A stretch of DNA of 64,000 nt from positions 29,541 through 93,540 of the forward strand of contig JAGRDS010000013.1 of the NCBI GenBank assembly GCA_020446945.1. Reading direction: 5' to 3'. The notes beneath the pieces were generated by a model. The model was not told the DNA's origin. It did no database searches and was given only the letters and a program-made list of their open reading frames with translations. A program made the translations under genes and the position numbers. Below, piece by piece: positions 56,087 to 64,000 of the stretch (the stretch's first letter is position 1; each line of letters begins with the position of its first letter). The DNA comes from Parvularculaceae bacterium (GTDB lineage Bacteria > Pseudomonadota > Alphaproteobacteria > Caulobacterales > Parvularculaceae).

Positions 56087-56749
56087 TCAGGCGCCGCCGG
56101 CCGGCGCGCGCAAATTGGCCGGCGCGCGCATTTCGGAACCTGCAAAATTCCGGGCGCGCTTTTTCATGGCGCTTTGCGCCAATTGATCGGCCGCGACGCC
56201 GAGATCTTTAATCGCCTTGTCGAAATCGCCTTTCAACCGGTCGATCTGCGCGTCCTCGACATCAAGTTTCTTCAACGCTGAAACATAGATCGAACGCGTT
56301 TCGCGCAAATCGCCGATGGCGTCCTCCAGCAGCGACACATCGGACAGGCGCGGACTTTGCGCGTCGCACGCCGCCTGCGCGGCGTTTTCGAGCGCGGAAG
56401 CCGCCGAAAGATGGCGCGCGGCGTCGGTCAGGACCGCCTGCTCAGGATTGTCGTCGTCATCAAGCCTGACGAGATAGGCGTCGAGCGCGTCCTTGCGGGA
56501 AATTTTCTCGCCCCTCTCGCCCGAGAGGCGATCGGCGAGCGAGGAGGACGACGGCTTGGGCCAGGGCGCGGCGGAAATTTCAGCGGCGGCCTCGACAAGC
56601 GCCAGCCTTTCGGCCGCATCAACGGCGGACTCGCCCGCCGAAGTCTTGATCACGGTTGAACAGCCCGACGCCGCAGCCAAAGCCAGAACGGCGAACGCGG
56701 CGCCCAACCGCCGGCGAATACGCAAATACGTCAACGCGCCACACTCCAA
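56087..56749 (-). CDS. Predicted lipoprotein of unknown function
   Basis: A 220-residue protein not recognised beyond its topology. Signal peptide with lipobox AASGC (Cys30), then an all-helical, acidic body (LALVEAAAEISAAPWPKP, DALDAYLVRLDDDD, LRETRSIYVSALKKLDVEDAQIDRLKGDFDKAIKDLG) with coiled-coil character. The first ~10 residues before the basic signal region (RIRRRLGAAFAV) may not be translated. Convergent with the CHASE2 gene (14 bases between stops) and divergent from pip. Confidence 0.7.
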   Translation of the reverse strand: MECGALTYLRIRRRLGAAFAVLALAAASGCSTVIKTSAGESAVDAAERLALVEAAAEISAAPWPKPSSSSLADRLSGERGEKISRKDALDAYLVRLDDDDNPEQAVLTDAARHLSAASALENAAQAACDAQSPRLSDVSLLEDAIGDLRETRSIYVSALKKLDVEDAQIDRLKGDFDKAIKDLGVAADQLAQSAMKKRARNFAGSEMRAPANLRAPAGGA

Positions 56750-56910
56750 ACGCCACGAAACACAACCGCCTTCAACACGCCGGGCGCGTATCGGAAGATT
56801 TTCGTCCAGAACCCGGAAATCAGCCCGGTCGACGCATCTCGTCGGCTTGATTGTCCGCCCACCACCCAGTTAGGAGATACCACAAACCTTGATAACGAGT
56901 CAGCACGAAA

Positions 56911-57867
56911 ATGAATGAACGACGCGATCTTTACCCCGTCATCGAGCCTTTTGAGACCGGTCGTCTCAAAGTCAGCGATATTCACGAGATTTACTACGAG
57001 GTTTCCGGCGATCCGTCGGGAAAACCGGCGATCGTCTGCCATGGCGGTCCCGGCGGCGGAACGACCCCGTCCATGCGCCGATATTTCGACCCGACGAAAT
57101 ATAAAATTGTCCTTTTCGACCAGCGCGGCTGCGGAAAATCGACGCCCAACGCAGAGCTTGAGGGGAATACGACGTGGGATCTTGTCGCCGACATGGAGAA
57201 ATTGCGGCGGCATCTGGATATTGAGCGCTGGCAGGTGTTCGGCGGCTCATGGGGCTCGACGCTCGCTCTCGCTTACGCCGAAACGCATCCCGAGCGCGTC
57301 AGCGAACTCGTCCTGCGCGGGATTTTCATGCTTCGGCGCGCCGAACTCCTGTGGTTCTATCAGGAAGGCGCGAGCTGGATGTATCCCGACGCCTGGGAGA
57401 GCTATGTCGAACCGATTCCGCCCGCCGAGCGCGACGACTTCATCGCCGCCTATCACCGCCGCCTGACCGGCGCGAACGAGGCCGAGAAGATAAAGGCCGC
57501 CAAGACCTGGAGCGCGTGGGAGGGCGGCACGGTGTCCCTCGCGCCCTCGCAGGAGCGCATCGACAGTTTCGCCGCCGACGCCTTTGCGATCGCCTTTGCG
57601 CGGATCGAATGCCATTATTTCATCAATGGCGGTTTTTTCAGGCGGGACGATCAGCTTCTCGCCGATATCGACCGGATCCGCCATATTCCGGGCGTCATCG
57701 TGCAGGGGCGCTATGATGTCGTAACGCCGATGAAAAGCGCGTTTGAACTTCACAAAGCCTGGCCGGAGGCGAAATTCGATCTGGTCGGCGACGCGGGGCA
57801 TGCGGCGAGCGAACCCGGCATCATCGACGCCCTTGTCCGCGCGACGGACGAATTCGCCGATCGTTAA
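56911..57867 (+). CDS. pip: Prolyl aminopeptidase (proline iminopeptidase)
   Basis: A 318-residue alpha/beta hydrolase that releases N-terminal proline. The oxyanion region HGGPGGG and DQRGCGKSTP, the nucleophile elbow GGSWGS, and the C-terminal acid/His region (QGRYDVVTPM; GDAGHAASE) fit the S33 family. Cap-domain blocks RAELLWFYQEGASWMYPDAWE and FARIECHYFINGGFF are typical. Length is standard. Confidence 0.96.
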   Translation: MNERRDLYPVIEPFETGRLKVSDIHEIYYEVSGDPSGKPAIVCHGGPGGGTTPSMRRYFDPTKYKIVLFDQRGCGKSTPNAELEGNTTWDLVADMEKLRRHLDIERWQVFGGSWGSTLALAYAETHPERVSELVLRGIFMLRRAELLWFYQEGASWMYPDAWESYVEPIPPAERDDFIAAYHRRLTGANEAEKIKAAKTWSAWEGGTVSLAPSQERIDSFAADAFAIAFARIECHYFINGGFFRRDDQLLADIDRIRHIPGVIVQGRYDVVTPMKSAFELHKAWPEAKFDLVGDAGHAASEPGIIDALVRATDEFADR

Positions 57868-57988
57868 CGCCGGATGAAGCGTCAACGATACCGGGCTCCA
57901 GAGAATTTTAACGATTGGGCCGCATTCTGGGCGGACTCTCGCGAACCGCCGCTCGCCTCGAACACACTCACGAAAGTGCGCGTCGAAT

Positions 57989-58348
57989 TTGTCAAACCAC
58001 GCTGAACATACGGTTGATTTTGCGCAAATCGACGCCTTGCTGAACGCCGCCGGCCGCAGCGGCGTGGAGGATATTATCGACGCGTTCTGGCGCTCGACCG
58101 ACAGTCTTGTCGAAAGGCTGGCGAGTCAGGTCGAAACGCAGGACTTCGCCGAGGCGGTCAGAACCGCGCATGCGATCAAAGGGTCCGCCGCCAATGTCGG
58201 CGCCTCCTCGCTCGCATCCGCCGCGCGCAAGGTGGAAGCCTTCTGCCGCAGCGAAAACGCCGCCGGCGCGGCCGGCGCGATGGATCTGCTGACGGTCGCT
58301 TACGCCAATACCCGCTCGATGATTTCGGCGCGCATCAACGCAGCCTGA
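57989..58348 (+). CDS. Orphan Hpt (histidine phosphotransfer) protein
   Basis: A 119-residue helical bundle with the phosphorylatable His61 in TAHAIKGSAANVGA, matching the HPt signature. It should pass phosphate between a hybrid kinase and a response regulator. No kinase or regulator gene is nearby. The only usable start is TTG at 57989 without a clear ribosome site, so the N-terminus is uncertain. It lies between pip and the convergent rodA. Confidence 0.82.
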   Translation: MSNHAEHTVDFAQIDALLNAAGRSGVEDIIDAFWRSTDSLVERLASQVETQDFAEAVRTAHAIKGSAANVGASSLASAARKVEAFCRSENAAGAAGAMDLLTVAYANTRSMISARINAA

Positions 58349-58404
58349 TAAACCCCGTCCGGCGATGATTGACGGGACGAAAATCTCTTGAAGCGTAAGG
58401 TCTC

Positions 58405-59541
58405 TTAAAGGGATGCGCCGTCGGGATCGCGGCTTAAATGCGCGCTCATTACGATCCCGAACCCCGCCATGATCGTCAGCATGACGGTTCCGCCATAGGA
58501 AACGAGCGGCAGCGGCACGCCGACAACCGGCGCCAGCCCCGTCACCATGCCGGCGTTGATTAGAACGTAAAGGCCGAAAGTGACGCAGATGCCGAGCGCG
58601 GCGAGGCGCGCAAAATGCGAGCGCGCGCGCAATGCGATATTCATACCGGTCATGATGACGGCGAAATACAACAGCAGCAATCCGAAAGCGCCGACGAAAC
58701 CAAACTCCTCGCCGAAGATCGTGAAGATGAAGTCGGTCTGCATTTCGGGAAGAAAATTCAGCTCCCGCTGCGTACCCATCATATATCCCTTGCCGACAAG
58801 CCCGCCGGACCCGAGACCGATTTTCGACTGCATCAGATGGTATCCCGCGCCCAGCGGATCGGAATCGGGATCGAGAAAGGTGAAAATCCTCTTGAGCTGG
58901 TAATCGTGAAGAACGCCGAAACGAAACGCGGCGATGGCGCCGCCGATCGCGGCGACAACGCCCAGAAAGATCAATCGCCAGCTAAGTCCGGCGAGAACCA
59001 TGATCGCCGAGCCAGTCGCGCCGATCATGATCGCGGTGCCCAGATCAGGCTGTAAGAAAACAAGTCCCACCGGCGCGCCAATCATCAAAAGCGGCGGGAC
59101 GAGATAGAGAATATGGGAAACCTGTTCGGCGCGAATGCCGTGATAATACCGCGCAAGGGCCAGCACGATTCCGATTTTCATCATTTCCGACGGCTGAAAT
59201 TGCATCGGCCCGATTTCTATCCACCGCTGCGCGCCCATATTCACCTCGCCGATGAGCGGAACGAGCGCGAGCGCGATCAGCGCGACGAAATAAATGGGGT
59301 AGGCGAGCGCCAGCCAGTAACGGATTGAAATCAATCCAATGACGATCATCACGATGAGTGAAACCGCGAAACGAAAAGCGTGCGTTCCCGCCCAGGGCGT
59401 CCACGAACCGCCGCCGACCGAATAAAGCGTGGCGACGCCAGCGCCGGCGATGAGGCTGAGCATGATGATAAGCGGCCAGTGAAGGCGGCCTAGCTGGTCT
59501 TGAACGCCGCGGCGCGGACCGGGAAGGATGATCGACGCCAT
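58405..59541 (-). CDS. rodA: Rod shape-determining SEDS glycosyltransferase RodA
   Basis: A 378-residue, ten-helix SEDS protein that polymerises glycan for side-wall growth with PBP2. Signatures: QRWIEIGPMQFQPSEMMKIG, LVFLQPDLGTAIMI, LNFLPEMQTDFIFTIFGEEFGFVGA and VVGVPLPLVSYGGTVMLTIMAGFGIVMS. The catalytic Asp of the WxxD-type region lies in LQPDLGTA. Last gene of the rod operon, three bases after mrdA. Confidence 0.97.
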   Translation of the reverse strand: MASIILPGPRRGVQDQLGRLHWPLIIMLSLIAGAGVATLYSVGGGSWTPWAGTHAFRFAVSLIVMIVIGLISIRYWLALAYPIYFVALIALALVPLIGEVNMGAQRWIEIGPMQFQPSEMMKIGIVLALARYYHGIRAEQVSHILYLVPPLLMIGAPVGLVFLQPDLGTAIMIGATGSAIMVLAGLSWRLIFLGVVAAIGGAIAAFRFGVLHDYQLKRIFTFLDPDSDPLGAGYHLMQSKIGLGSGGLVGKGYMMGTQRELNFLPEMQTDFIFTIFGEEFGFVGAFGLLLLYFAVIMTGMNIALRARSHFARLAALGICVTFGLYVLINAGMVTGLAPVVGVPLPLVSYGGTVMLTIMAGFGIVMSAHLSRDPDGASL

Positions 59542-59544
59542 CGC

Positions 59545-61464
59545 CTATCCCCGCCTTGTCGTTTCGTCGCCCTGCGCAAGCGCGCCGGGACTTAGCGGTT
59601 TCAGTTTCGCCGGATCTTTCGTCATAACCGCGGTCATGATTTCCTTCGCCTTCGGGCCGGCCATGCGCGCCCCGCCGATACCGTGTTCGACGACGACGGA
59701 ACAGGCGTAACGCGGCGATTCAAACGGGGCGAAGCACACGAAAAGCGCATGGTCGCGGCGCGCCCATGGAAGGTCTTCCGGTTTTGTCAGGCCGCGCGCG
59801 CGTTCTTCATTCGTAATTCTGTAGACCTGGCTGGTTCCGGTTTTTCCGGCGAGCTTCCATTCGCGATTGTCGAACGCCGAGCGCGTCGCGGTTCCGCCCG
59901 GCTCGTTGACGACGGCGTACATGCCCTCGCGCACGACATCGAGCTGTTCATCGGAAAGGTCGATCGGCTGCGCCTGCGGCGTCGGCGATTCAAGGTCTCC
60001 GCGAAAGCGAACGATGCGCGGGCGCACTTCCTTTCCGCTGGCGATGCGCGCGGCCATAACCGCGAGTTGCAGGGGAGTCGCGCTGACCGAGCCCTGCCCG
60101 ATCGCGACCGACAGGGTTTCGCCTGGAAACCATGTCTGGTTTTCCGGTGAGCCCGCGTAATAGCGCCGCTTCCAGTCGCGATCGGGAACAACGCCGGAAT
60201 GTTGTCCGGGAATGCCAAGCTCGAAAGTCTGGTCGAGGCCGAATTTGCGCGCCGTATCGGCGATGAGATCGACATCGAGTTGCGTGGCGAGCGTGTAGAA
60301 ATATGTGTCGCATGAATGTTTCAGCGAATTCTTCATGTCGACGGAGCCGTGACCACCGCGCTTCCAGCAATGGAAGAAGCGGTTGCCGTACCAGAACTTG
60401 CCGTTGCACCTGACGCGGAAAGACGGTTTGACGCCGGCGCGCATCGCCGAAATCGCCGTAATCATCTTGAAGGTCGAACCCGGCGGATAAATGCCGCCGA
60501 GCGGCTTGTTCAGCAACGGCTTGTAAGGACTTGAGTTCAACTCGCGCCACAGATCCGTCGGTATCCCCTTGGTGAAGATATTGGGATCGAACGCCGGCGT
60601 CGATGCGAGAACGAGAACGTCGCCGGTTTCGATATCGATGACGACGGCCGACGCGCTTTCGCCTTCCAGCGCTTTCATGGCCGCAAGCTGCAAATCCGCG
60701 TCGATCGTAAGGCCGAGCGTTTCTCCCTGCGCGGGCGGGCGAATGGTGTCCTTGATCTCCTCGATCACGCGGCCATGGGCGTTGACCCTGACGTCCATCG
60801 CGCCGGCGACGCCGCGCAATTCCCTTTCATAGGTGCGCTCAAGTCCGTCGCGGCCGACCTTGAAACCGGGCTGGCGCAACAGGATTTGCTGCTTTTCGTT
60901 TTCCGGCGACTGAAGGTCGCGATCGGTGACCGCGCCGACATAGCCGACAACGAAAGCCGTCGCATTGCCGAGCGGGTAATTGCGCGTCTCGCTGACTTCG
61001 GGATGCGCGCCGGGCAGATGCGGCAATTCATAATTGATGCGCGAGAAATCGTCCCAGTCGAGATTGTTGACGATTTCGACAGGCGCAAATCCGCGCGTCC
61101 TGCTGATCTCGCGAAGCAGCCTTGCGTGCTTGTCGTCGGAGATATCGACGAAACGCCCGATCTTGCCGAGCGCCTCTTCGATGTCGCCCGCCTCGTCCGG
61201 CATCAGGAGCAACCGGAAATTCTGGCGATTCGACGCGAGCGTCCTGCCGAACCTGTCGACGATTTCGCCGCGCAACGGCGCGATGATGCGCGTGTTGAAC
61301 TGGTTTTCCTGGGCGAGGCGCTGATATTTCTCGTAGTCTGCGATCTGCAACTGAAACAGGCGCGCGCCGACGCCCGCAAGCAGCAGGCTGAACCCGCCGC
61401 CGAGCAGCGCCGCGCGGCGCGACACCGCCTCTTTCTTCTCCGGATCGTTCGAGTTTACGCGCAC
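59545..61464 (-). CDS. mrdA: Penicillin-binding protein 2 (elongasome transpeptidase)
   Basis: A 639-residue class B PBP. N-terminal helix (about 18-38), non-catalytic pedestal domain (RIIAPLRGEIVDRFGRTLASNRQ), transpeptidase domain with Ser330 in STFKM (330-334), SCDTYFY as the SxN-equivalent region, and KTGTSQV. RodA partner. A single cysteine pair in the RCNGKFWYGNRFFHCW loop resembles the zinc-like loop of other PBP2 proteins. Overlap-free packing with mreD (four bases). Confidence 0.97.
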   Translation of the reverse strand: MRVNSNDPEKKEAVSRRAALLGGGFSLLLAGVGARLFQLQIADYEKYQRLAQENQFNTRIIAPLRGEIVDRFGRTLASNRQNFRLLLMPDEAGDIEEALGKIGRFVDISDDKHARLLREISRTRGFAPVEIVNNLDWDDFSRINYELPHLPGAHPEVSETRNYPLGNATAFVVGYVGAVTDRDLQSPENEKQQILLRQPGFKVGRDGLERTYERELRGVAGAMDVRVNAHGRVIEEIKDTIRPPAQGETLGLTIDADLQLAAMKALEGESASAVVIDIETGDVLVLASTPAFDPNIFTKGIPTDLWRELNSSPYKPLLNKPLGGIYPPGSTFKMITAISAMRAGVKPSFRVRCNGKFWYGNRFFHCWKRGGHGSVDMKNSLKHSCDTYFYTLATQLDVDLIADTARKFGLDQTFELGIPGQHSGVVPDRDWKRRYYAGSPENQTWFPGETLSVAIGQGSVSATPLQLAVMAARIASGKEVRPRIVRFRGDLESPTPQAQPIDLSDEQLDVVREGMYAVVNEPGGTATRSAFDNREWKLAGKTGTSQVYRITNEERARGLTKPEDLPWARRDHALFVCFAPFESPRYACSVVVEHGIGGARMAGPKAKEIMTAVMTKDPAKLKPLSPGALAQGDETTRRG

Positions 61465-61468
61465 CAGA

Positions 61469-61981
61469 CTAAACCTCGATGATCACACGCCGATGGATAT
61501 TTCCGAACGCAACGGCGAACAGCGGATAGACCGCAATCGTCGTCAGCATCTGGAGGGCGAGTCCGCCAAGCGGCAGCAACGTCGCCGACATCAGGCTCAT
61601 GAACAGCCACAGTATAAGCGACACGCTCGCCGCCGCCACCGCAAATCCCATCCAGACGACATGAACTTCGCGCCCCAGAAAGTAAGATTGCTGGGAAATC
61701 GCGACATACTGGACGGCAAGGTAAACGGCCGGCCACAGGCCGAGCGGCCCGCCGCTCAGCAGATCCTGAAGGAGACCGATGAAGAATATGCTCGCGGCGG
61801 GCAGATGCCCCGGCGAATAGAGCGACCAGAAGTAAACGACAACGAGCGGTATTAACGGCGTTGCAACGTTCCCCTCGAAAAGGCGCAGCGGCGCGGCGAG
61901 AAGGAACGCGCCGAATACGCCGAGTATCGTCGGCGTCGCCGCCCGCGCAATCCGCGCCAGATTTTCGGCGCGCGAGACCAT
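61469..61981 (-). CDS. mreD: Rod shape-determining protein MreD
   Basis: A 170-residue inner-membrane protein with about five helices, between mreC and mrdA as usual. The family block LQDLLSGGPLGLWPAVYL is clear. It connects MreB/MreC with the wall-synthesis enzymes. Confidence 0.93.
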   Translation of the reverse strand: MVSRAENLARIARAATPTILGVFGAFLLAAPLRLFEGNVATPLIPLVVVYFWSLYSPGHLPAASIFFIGLLQDLLSGGPLGLWPAVYLAVQYVAISQQSYFLGREVHVVWMGFAVAAASVSLILWLFMSLMSATLLPLGGLALQMLTTIAVYPLFAVAFGNIHRRVIIEV

Positions 61982-61982
61982 A

Positions 61983-63092
61983 TCAGTCTCCCTCGTCGGG
62001 CGAGGCCGGCGCCGGCGCAGTTGCGCCCGCCGTGTTTGCGTCTACCGTGTTTGCGCCTACCGTGTTTGCGCCCGCCGTATTTGCGCCTGTTCGCGCCGGC
62101 GGCGCGGCGGCGGTCTCGACCGGCGCGGCGGCGACGCCTTGTTCAACCGGCCGCGCGGGGTTTTGCGCAGCTTGCGGCGCGGATCCTTGTGCGCCTCGCC
62201 GTTCATCGCGCGCCGGCGTTTCGTTTTCGGAGTCGCTCCCGCTCTCTTCGATCTGCGGGAACCGGTAGCTGATAATACGCACGAGGCGCGTGCGCGCATA
62301 ATCGGCCGCCAGTTCGACGACGGCTTCCTCATCGGTCACTTTCGAAATGACGCCGACCGTCAATCCGCGCGGCAGCACGCCGCCGGCGCCGGATGTGATG
62401 ACCCGTTGCCCCTTCTCGATCCGATCGCCGTTCGCGAGCATCGTTATCGCAATTGACGGGTTCGACGTCGATTTGCCGATCAGAAGTCCTTCGACGAACG
62501 ATCCTTCGACAAAAACCGGTATGCGGCTTTGAATGTCGTTGAGCAGCAGGATGCGCGAGGCGCTTTTTGAAACATCGACGATCCGGCCGACCATGCCGCG
62601 CTCATCGACGGCGGCGTAACCGACCGCCGCGCCCGCATTTGCGCCCGCATTGACGATCATCGAATGCGCATAGGCTTCATTGGCCTCGCCGATGACGAAG
62701 GCGTTAATCGGTTTGACGGCCGGCGGCGCCTCATAGGCGTCCAGCTCTTCAAGCGCGGATATGACGGCGCGCAGCGATCGCGCCTCGTCCTCCCACTGGC
62801 GCAGCGCGGCGTTTTCCTCGCGCAGGGCCTTGTTCTGTTCAAGAACGCGGAAATAGTCGCCGACATCGCCGACGCGATCATTGATCCAGCCGATCGGTCC
62901 GGAAAAAAGTTTTAAAACCGGCGAGGCCGTTTCCATCGCCGTCTCGCGCGCCTTTTTGAAAACGGAGGCTTCGGCCGCATAAAGGCTCGAAAGCAGGAGG
63001 ATGAGGGAAACGAGCGCGAACAGAAGAGTGCCGGTGTGCGAATTCGACCGCAATCCGAAGACTTCCCGCTTGTCTTGCCCCAGAACATCCAT
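61983..63092 (-). CDS. mreC: Rod shape-determining protein MreC
   Basis: A 369-residue periplasmic scaffold: N-terminal helix (about 20-38), coiled coil (about 65-115, ALREENAALRQWEDEARSLRAVI), then the double beta-barrel domain (about 120-275; VIGEANEAYAHSMIVNAGANAGAAVGYAAVDERGMVGRI, SGAGGVLPRGLTVG). The C-terminal ~95 residues are a Pro/Ala/Thr-rich tail with a five-residue tandem repeat. One base separates it from mreD. Confidence 0.95.
   Translation of the reverse strand: MDVLGQDKREVFGLRSNSHTGTLLFALVSLILLLSSLYAAEASVFKKARETAMETASPVLKLFSGPIGWINDRVGDVGDYFRVLEQNKALREENAALRQWEDEARSLRAVISALEELDAYEAPPAVKPINAFVIGEANEAYAHSMIVNAGANAGAAVGYAAVDERGMVGRIVDVSKSASRILLLNDIQSRIPVFVEGSFVEGLLIGKSTSNPSIAITMLANGDRIEKGQRVITSGAGGVLPRGLTVGVISKVTDEEAVVELAADYARTRLVRIISYRFPQIEESGSDSENETPARDERRGAQGSAPQAAQNPARPVEQGVAAAPVETAAAPPARTGANTAGANTVGANTVDANTAGATAPAPASPDEGD
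62026..62085. repeat. Four tandem 15-base repeats inside mreC
   Basis: Four adjoining 15-base units of form (C/T)C(C/T)(G/A)CCGT(G/A)TTTGCG encode (A/V/D)NT-type pentapeptides (GANTV/GANTA) in the disordered MreC tail. The unit is a multiple of three, so copy number can vary without breaking the frame. Confidence 0.85.
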
Positions 63093-63220
63093 ACCGATCA
63101 GGCCCGTAAAATCAGCGAAGGCGCCGGCGGCTTTTCCGCCCGGCGCCCCCTTTTATTCCTTGAATCGGCCCCGGAACACCAAGCATTTGGTCCGAAAATC
63201 GTGAAAAAAGTCTCCGGACC

Positions 63221-64000
<780 letters not shown>

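Overview
This window is chromosomal DNA from a high-GC alphaproteobacterium. The evidence is an alphaproteobacterial gene order (rne / amiC / ponA / prfB; DUF2155-mlaD-NDUFA12; mreBCD-mrdA-rodA), an adenosylcobalamin-dependent class II ribonucleotide reductase of the long alphaproteobacterial type, a GTA-type holin, and a beta-helix/diheme-cytochrome pair of the family named after Hyphomonas neptunium (HNE_0200). A Caulobacterales/Hyphomonadales/Parvularculales-like marine aerobe is the best guess, but this is inference from gene content, not a tree. I saw no tRNA, rRNA, CRISPR array, insertion sequence or intact prophage. Both ends cut a gene: an amidase at the left, mreB at the right.

Layout. 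0-6.5 kb: exported Tat-type amidase, a lipoprotein beta-helix protein fused head-to-tail with a diheme cytochrome c gene, a sterol-desaturase-family hydroxylase, and squalene-hopene cyclase. 6.5-13.2 kb: a sulfide-response cluster, with a divergent YeeE/YedE transporter pair and an ArsR/BigR-like thiol sensor driving persulfide dioxygenase, sulfide:quinone oxidoreductase, a SulP transporter and, unexpectedly, a malonyl-CoA synthetase. 13.3-19.4 kb: tyrS, a giant AsmA-like protein, bcp and a DUF455 gene. 19.5-32.2 kb: envelope and RNA genes (M23 peptidase plus bactofilin; prfB with its programmed +1 frameshift; PBP1A; amidase AmiC; RNase E; BepA-like protease; DsbA-like protein). 32.2-38 kb: thiS-thiG, aroQ, accB-accC, aat, DUF2155, mlaD, NDUFA12. 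38-47.7 kb: nrdJ, a membrane-anchored pentapeptide protein, an SLT transglycosylase, thiO, a GTA-type holin, an antiporter-fold protein and a one-domain voltage-gated cation channel. 47.8-58.3 kb: a TipN-like coiled-coil membrane protein, an Mla-type lipid ABC operon, a CHASE2 protein with a degenerate cyclase domain, a lipoprotein, prolyl aminopeptidase and an orphan Hpt protein. 58.4-64 kb: the rod-shape operon mreB-mreC-mreD-mrdA-rodA.

How they fit: much of the window serves the cell envelope. Wall synthesis (PBP1A, PBP2, RodA, MreBCD), wall cleavage (AmiC, M23, SLT), polarity/shape scaffolds (bactofilin, TipN-like), outer-membrane lipid handling (two MCE proteins, ABC operon, AsmA-like) and hopanoid synthesis are interleaved with housekeeping genes. 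The points most worth a second look are the channel whose filter reads TLEGWAE (close to what I recall of prokaryotic calcium channels), an antiporter-fold protein and a CHASE2 cyclase that have each lost their catalytic residues, the uncharacterised beta-helix/diheme pair, and the orphan GTA-type holin near an SLT transglycosylase.
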